DNA of 5,818 bases, from NCBI GenBank assembly GCA_945871545.1, contig CAMBWJ010000134.1, positions 1 through 5,818 of the forward strand, written 5' to 3'. Under the pieces are notes generated by a model, which had not been told where the DNA came from, made no database searches, and saw only the letters and a program-made list of their open reading frames with translations. Positions 4,883 to 5,818 of the stretch are shown here, one piece after another. This DNA comes from an uncultured Clostridia bacterium. Its GTDB lineage: Bacteria > Bacillota_A > Clostridia > Christensenellales > Aristaeellaceae. Position 1 is the first letter of the stretch. Every line of letters begins with the position of its first letter. The translations under genes were made by a program, and so were the position numbers.

Positions 4883-5527
4883 TCAATTTTCCCCGCTGGA
4901 ATCCTTTCTCCGGTCGCGCTCCATGCGGGAGAAGGCGCAGCCGCAAAAGTCCTGACGGTACAGGCCGTATTCCTCGGAGAGCGCGCAGGAGCGCCGGTAG
5001 CCGTCCCTCTTCTTGAAGTCGGAACAGAGGTACTTCACGCCGAACTCCTCCGAAAGCGCCCTTCCGATGGCGTTCAGGCGCTGTTCGTCCTTCAGCGGAC
5101 TGATGGACAGCGTGGTGGTGAAGTAATCCGCGCCGATGCGCTTTGCATACTCCGCCGTGCTGCGCAGCCGCATTTCAAAGCAGATGCCGCAGCGCGCGCC
5201 GCCCTCGGGATCGCCCTCATGCCCGCGCACGAGCTCATAGAAGCGCTCTGGCTCGTAAGGGCCCTCCTCAACGCGCAGATCATCGGCCAGCGGCATCTGA
5301 CGCACCAGCCGCTTCTGCTCCTCCACCCGGTGCCGGAACTCCGCCTCCGGGGAGATGTTTGGGTTGTAGTAGTACAGCGCGATGCGGAAGTGCGCGTTCA
5401 GGCGCTCCAGTACGGCGCTGGAGCAGGGCGCGCAGCAGCTGTGCAGCGCAAGCAGCGGCCGATCCCCGCGTGCCTGAATGACGCGCAGCTCCCTTTCCAT
5501 CTCAATCTGATAGTTGATCTTCGGCAT
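4883..5527 (-). CDS. queH: Epoxyqueuosine reductase QueH
   Basis: QueH (formerly DUF208) carries out the last step of queuosine synthesis, reducing epoxyqueuosine to queuosine in the wobble position of GUN-anticodon tRNAs. It is a metal- and iron-sulfur-dependent enzyme unrelated to the cobalamin-dependent QueG. The 214-residue product shows the family cysteine pattern: LHSCCAPCSS with Cys31, Cys32 and Cys35, then RCGICFEMRL with Cys113 and Cys116, and QDFCGCAFS with Cys195 and Cys197. SDFKKRDGYRRS (169-180) is also typical. The frame is open further upstream, but the ATG at 5527 is preceded by GGAGGAG (5538-5532) and starts where homology should begin. The start overlaps the 3' end of the lipid kinase gene by 26 bases, indicating cotranscription. 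No other queuosine gene is in the window. Confidence 0.95.
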   Translation of the reverse strand: MPKINYQIEMERELRVIQARGDRPLLALHSCCAPCSSAVLERLNAHFRIALYYYNPNISPEAEFRHRVEEQKRLVRQMPLADDLRVEEGPYEPERFYELVRGHEGDPEGGARCGICFEMRLRSTAEYAKRIGADYFTTTLSISPLKDEQRLNAIGRALSEEFGVKYLCSDFKKRDGYRRSCALSEEYGLYRQDFCGCAFSRMERDRRKDSSGEN

Positions 5528-5818
5528 GCGTCTCCTCCGCAGCGACAAGCTCCGCATCGATGCGCTCCGCACCGCCGGACTCCGCATCCTCCGCTGCATC
5601 CTCCGGCTCCACGGGCACGGTCTCAACAGCCTTCTTCGGCAGCACCAGTTCTACCCGGCGGTGGAGGTTGACCACCTCGAAGCTGCGGTCGCAGTCGCCG
5701 CGTTCGCCGTCCAGTGTCCACTCCACGTCGCTCTCGGTCTCGATGGTCAGCCGGTCGGCGGTGAAGAAGTGGATCATGTCGCAGGGCAGGTCGGAGCTGC
5801 TCAGGGCCATCAGGATCC
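5502..5818 (-). CDS. Diacylglycerol kinase-like (YegS/DagK family) lipid kinase, C-terminal part
   Basis: Only the last 104 or so residues are present; the gene enters from the right edge, so the start, nucleotide-binding and catalytic motifs are outside the window. The fragment MIHFFTADRLTIETE, followed by VEWTLDGERG and ending in VELVLPKK, matches the C-terminal beta domain of the DagK/YegS/BmrU family, where the wTlDGE motif is characteristic. These kinases phosphorylate diacylglycerol or related lipids at the membrane surface; the exact substrate is unknown. After the family's normal end at VLPKK there are about 44 further residues, very rich in Glu, Asp and Ala (for example VEPEDAAEDAESGG), which overlap the queH ribosome binding site and the first 26 bases of queH. 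This acidic tail is unusual. The ATG at 5810 is internal, not a start. Confidence 0.82.
   Translation of the reverse strand, partial: ILMALSSSDLPCDMIHFFTADRLTIETESDVEWTLDGERGDCDRSFEVVNLHRRVELVLPKKAVETVPVEPEDAAEDAESGGAERIDAELVAAEETHAEDQLSD

Overview
The window looks like a chromosomal segment of a GC-rich member of the Firmicutes, most likely class Clostridia. The reasons are strong AGGAGG-type ribosome binding sites, consensus sigma-A promoters (TTGACA with TATATT or TACAAT), Gram-positive-style MKK signal peptides, QueH in place of QueG, and a BirA with an N-terminal helix-turn-helix. The genus cannot be fixed from the sequence. Six complete protein genes and one partial gene are present. 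No rRNA, tRNA, CRISPR array, transposase or phage gene is visible.

Layout. Positions 1-152 hold no gene but contain three consecutive stem-loops. rpiB (ribose-5-phosphate isomerase B) occupies 153-605 on the minus strand. A 168-base divergent promoter region (606-773) follows, in which the -35 boxes of the two promoters lie inside a near-perfect inverted repeat. On the plus strand, 774-3706 is a four-gene unit: a secreted protein of unknown function, then the binding protein, permease and ATPase of an ABC importer of the nitrate/sulfonate/taurine/thiamine-precursor class (NMT1/SsuABC-like). A strong hairpin covers the likely start codon of the permease. Between the convergent ends of this operon and birA lies a 127-bp repeat with terminal inverted repeats (3720-3846), which resembles a non-autonomous mobile element or a hairpin-type intergenic repeat. 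The remaining genes are on the minus strand: birA (biotin-protein ligase/repressor, 3854-4831), queH (epoxyqueuosine reductase, 4883-5527) and the C-terminal third of a YegS/DagK-type lipid kinase that runs off the window end (5502-5818).

How it fits together. The ABC genes are packed tightly (gaps of 1 and 4 bases) and should form one importer. Its substrate cannot be read from the sequence. The secreted first gene shares their only visible promoter and may be an accessory protein. The lipid kinase and queH overlap and are probably cotranscribed. birA lies 51 bp further on and has a promoter candidate of its own. The proteins are mostly ordinary; the unexplained structure is in the non-coding DNA and in the acidic tail of the lipid kinase. 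I found no convincing evidence for a wholly new multi-gene system.
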